Positions 60,471-64,000 of a stretch of DNA of 64,000 bases are shown in pieces. The stretch lies in assembly GCA_013339895.1 (NCBI GenBank), contig JABACO010000019.1, positions 1,776,474 to 1,840,473 on the forward strand, in the 5' to 3' direction. The translations under genes were made by a program, and so were the position numbers. The DNA is from Ephydatia muelleri (taxonomy: Eukaryota; Porifera; Demospongiae; Spongillida; Spongillidae). The notes beneath the pieces are model-generated. The model was not told the origin of the DNA. It made no database searches and was given only the letters and a program-made list of their open reading frames with translations. Position 1 is the first letter of the stretch. Every line of letters starts with the position of its first letter.

Positions 60471-63400
60471 ATGAGCAGGCTGTCCTTCTTGCATTCGCTG
60501 TGTCGAGATGGTAAGCAGAAGGAACTGGAGAAATACTTCAGTGACCTCGACAGCAGCGAAGCACTTGAAATCCTGAGGAGTCGAGAAGGTCCCTTCAAAT
60601 ACGCGTTGTTGCACACTGCTACTGTGCACGGCCACGCCTCCCTCCTGCACTTCCTTCTGAACAAAGGAGCGGACCCAAACGCTCAAGCGAGCAATGGCTG
60701 GACTGCGTTACACCTCGCGGCTAGCGGCGGTCGAGTGGAGTGTGTGAAGGTACTGCTGTCGCATAAAGCTGACCCGCGTGTCGTAGATGAGTACGGAAAG
60801 ACGGCCAGGCAGTTGACAGCTTTGAAGAACATCACAAGATGGTTAATGAGCCAAGGTAAGTGTGTGCATTTAGCGGCCGAATCCCGCAATCACAGCTGCA
60901 TGCATTGGTTATATGTTACGCAGAAATAGTTATGACGGTCGAAGCGGAGGGAAATGTGACTCAGCTTCTAAGTGAGTGTAACGGCGATGACCTGGAGGGA
61001 GACACACTGGACCAAGCACTAGAGACTGCCGTGCGTTTGGGCAGCATGAGGAGCATCTCCTCGCTACTGATGAAAGGAGCTAACATAAAGGCGGCGCTTG
61101 ACGTTGTAGACAAAAGCGAGGACAACGCCAAACTATACGTCACACTGCTCCTTGTGAAAGCTGCGGTGACCAACGACTGCGACCCTGTAAAGATATTGCA
61201 TGGAGAGACGAAAGTGTTCCCCGAGTGGATCCACACTTGTGCACAGAAAGGAAACTTGTCGTACACTCTGCCCATTGAAATGGCTCAACAAAAGGGGCAT
61301 TCGGAGGTTACGTCCGAGCTCCTGGTGCGGACGGGCATTCAGGAAAAGTCTGTTGATTGGAGTCAATTTCGACTCCGACATCTTGAAGCAAATGTATTTG
61401 AAAGAATAGATTTCGTAGAATATCTGACATTGAGGAATAATTGCCTCGAAACGTTGCCATCAACTGCAAGTCTGAAACAGGTAAGACACATGCCGGCAGT
61501 GCAATTAGAGTAACGGTGCTGAGTATCGCTTCTCTTTCATGCAGCTTGTAAAAGCAGAGCTTCAATCTAACTTCCTCTCAACTGTGCCAGCATCTTTACT
61601 GGAACTACCGCTCCTCAAGCAATTGAACCTTTCTGATAACAGGATTACCAATCTTCCAGAGCTCAGGGAGTGGTCCTCCTCTTTGAGTACCCTGGACCTA
61701 TCCCACAACAGACTAATAACCATCCCAGGAGAACCACTCGCCCCAAGCATTCGCACCCTCAACCTTGCTGACAATGACTTCCGCACTGTCCCACTGTGTG
61801 TTTGTAACTTCATCACCCTTCGATCACTGGACATCAGTGACAACAAGAACATTTTGTCTCTACCTCCACAAATGGGAAAACTCAAGGGAATCATAACACT
61901 GAATCTGAAAGGACTCAAGGATCTGAATGAACCACCTAAGAATATTCAATCTGATGTTAATGAATGCATACGCTACCTCAAAAACAAACTAGTTGCTGCT
62001 CGTGGTTTCTATCGGATGAAGCTGATGTTGGTGGGCAAACAGAACCGTGGAAAGACAACTCTAGTGGCGCGACTGCAGGGCAGAGAATGTGGGAATGAGT
62101 CTACTGTTGGTGTGGATGTTAGTGAGTGGGAGTACAAGATGGGTCAGGGGAAGAAGTTTAGTTTCAGCATCTGGGACTTTGGTGGCCAGGAGGAGTACTA
62201 CGCTACTCACCAGTGCTTCCTGTCAGAGCGTTCCCTCTATCTCCTCCTCTTCAATCTGAAAGATGGCGATGCAGGTGTGAATGAATTGACTCCTTGGCTA
62301 GAAAATATAGCCCTGCGAGCACCAAGGTCATGTGTGTTTATAGTTGGCACCCATCTTGACGAAATCCCTGCAAAGGATCGCGCACACATAGACACACTTC
62401 TGAAGCAAGCTGGAGATATGGCGTCCAAATTCTCAAGCAAGCTTCAGATCAAAGAAGTGCTTGGAGTGGGTCTGAAGAAGCAGCTAGAGAATGTGAACAG
62501 CCTCAGGGAGAGCATCTACAACTGTGCTGCTCAGTATGTGGTAGAAAAGGAACCTGTCATGGGGCAGATGGTCCCTTCCAGCTATCACATTTTGGACAAG
62601 CATATCCAGGACCTACAGAAGGAAGTGAGGAATGGTACTCGTGAACCCGTCATGCACAAGGAAGAGTACAAGAGTCTTATTCACCAGCTTAACCTAAGTG
62701 ACATTCAGGATGAAGACGAACTGAAGACAGCCACTCTCTTCCTCAATAATGTAGGCACCCTCCTCCACTATGATGACCGCAGCCACAATTTGGATGAACT
62801 GTACTTCATTGATCCACGATGGTTGTGTGAAATGATGGCCAAGATTGTCACTATTCGTGAGAGAAACCCTTTCATAGTTGATGGCATCCTCCATATCAGG
62901 AATGTTCCTTTTCTGCTTCATGACCAGAAGTTCCCAGCAAAGTATTTCAAGCAATACTTGACCCTTCTTGATCGATTTGAAATAGCCTTTGCTCTTGATA
63001 CTCAGAGGATTATAATTCCCTCACAGCTTCCAGAAAGGCGGCCTGCAGGCATAGATATCAAAGGTGCAAGTGGTAAGCCTTTGTACACTCGTTACTTGCT
63101 CTTCACTTCAGCATCAACCCCTCCTGGCTTTTGGAGTCGTCTCATATCACGAATAATGCATTCTGTTTCACGGTTACAGTTCATTCTTGATCAGCATATC
63201 GAACACTCTGACGCAAACGTTCCAAATGAGTGGGGCATGGGAGGAATGTTTGACAGCCACAGTGAAATGAGACCACCTGATGCACTTGATGCCACTTGCA
63301 GCCTGAATTATGTTGATCTTTCTCAAGTACGAGTGCAGTATTGGCGCACTGGCATATTTTACAATGATGGCGAGGTCCTGTTTAGAGTTGAATCACTCCG

Positions 63401-64000
63401 CAACTCTAAGCAGTGCACCAGAGAAAATAGAGAAGGTGTCCTCATAGCAGTCTCCCCTAATGCCCATGGCAGAACACTGATTGCCCAACTGGTTGACCTG
63501 ACAGCATCTCTATTCAAAGATTGGTACCAGGGAGGCACGATGGAACAGGTAGCCCCATGCTACGAATGCATGAGTTTGAAGAGACCCCTTCCATTTGAGT
63601 TCAGAATTGACAGCTGTCACTCGCTTATAGCACAAAACCAAAGTACCATTCAGTGTCAGTACAGTCGTCATGATTCTCTTAAGAACCACACCGCATCACT
63701 GCTGGACATTGTACCAGACCTTCTCCTCATTGATCTGAGTTCTCAGTTTATACTGAAAAGCTCTGAAGTCATCTATGAAGAAAGTAGAGAGTCGCTTTTG
63801 GGCAAAGGTGGATATGGGACTGTGTACCGAGGGGTGTGTAGGGGACAGTCTGTAGCAATCAAGAAGTACCAGAGCGACACTGAAGAGGCTTTCTGTGAGC
63901 TACGGAGGGAGGCAACCTTGCTGCAGAAGTTTCGGCATCCATGTCTGGTGTGCCTTGTTGGAGTGTGTGTGCATCCATTAATGGCCCTGGTGCTGGAGGA
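60471..64000 (+). CDS. ROCO-C: Ank-LRR-Roc-COR-kinase protein (cut by window end)
   Basis: This is the third paralogue. Exons 60471-60855, 60924-61480 and 61545 to the window edge have the same phases (1, 0) as ROCO-A and -B. The N-terminus (MSRLSFLHSLCRDGKQKELE) and ankyrin repeats are clearly more diverged. The LRR block is nearly the same DNA as ROCO-B. Roc has GKQNRGKTT, DFGGQEEYY and VGTHLDE. COR and the kinase start follow (GKGGYGTVYRG, VAIKK). The frame stays open over the 2,456 bp seen of exon 3. The rest of the kinase and any WD40 region lie beyond 64,000. Confidence 0.93.

Noticed and set aside
60471-64000. ROCO-C as a pseudogene because its ankyrin part is diverged
   Set aside because: All exon phases, Roc motifs and kinase N-lobe residues are intact and the frame stays open to the window end.
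1-64000. CRISPR arrays, operons or bacterial features
   Set aside because: Many tandem repeats superficially resemble arrays, but units are contiguous without unique spacers, and the spliced genes are clearly eukaryotic.

Overview
The window looks like gene-dense nuclear DNA from an early-branching animal, most plausibly a sponge. This rests on three things. First, the gene set is metazoan: SETD3, pinin, MBIP, TECPR2, HECTD1, an ATF3/JDP2-like bZIP, and DRC1 of motile cilia. Second, introns are mostly 40-150 bp with GT-AG borders and intergenic gaps are very short. Third, there is a local family of Ank-LRR-Roc-COR-kinase-WD40 (LRRK1-like ROCO) genes. The clade is an inference from gene content, not from a marker sequence.

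Fifteen genes were resolved, and they alternate strand without exception: bZIP (+, 1047-1775), HECTD1 (-, 1945-16118), DRC1 (+, 16315-18417), GNPAT (-, 18480-22839), trehalase (+, about 23445-25742), TRAPPC6 (-, 25876-26522), AHSA1 (+, 26863-28587), pinin (-, 28813-31579), mitoribosomal mL49 (+, 31877-32516), SETD3 (-, 32614-35052), MBIP (+, 35087-36273), TECPR2 (-, 36409-about 41920), ROCO-A (+, 42057-48161), ROCO-B (-, 49601-55769) and ROCO-C (+, 60471 to the window end, cut off). Every neighbour pair is therefore divergent (shared promoter space) or convergent (shared 3' space). SETD3 and MBIP start codons are 34 bp apart, and DRC1 and GNPAT stop codons are 62 bp apart.

From 1 to 42 kb the genes are single-copy housekeeping or cell-biology genes: ubiquitin ligation, cilia, ether-lipid synthesis in peroxisomes, trehalose hydrolysis, vesicle tethering, an HSP90 co-chaperone, splicing, the mitoribosome, actin histidine methylation, a chromatin/MAPK scaffold and autophagy. 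They show no common pathway. Introns of the minus-strand genes HECTD1 and GNPAT carry most of the minisatellites, the largest being 1.5 kb.

From 42 to 64 kb there are three ROCO kinase paralogues in +/-/+ order with the same three-exon structure. Blocks of almost identical DNA sit inside otherwise diverged copies, which suggests gene conversion. A short inverted-repeat DNA element (MITE-like) lies on each side of ROCO-B. The 4.7 kb gap between ROCO-B and ROCO-C holds minisatellites, a hairpin array and a decayed reverse-transcriptase element.

The most unusual items are the unbroken strand alternation, a CCHC zinc knuckle on the N-terminus of mL49, a possible PB1-like domain at the C-terminus of the ROCO kinases, and the patchwork identity among the ROCO copies.
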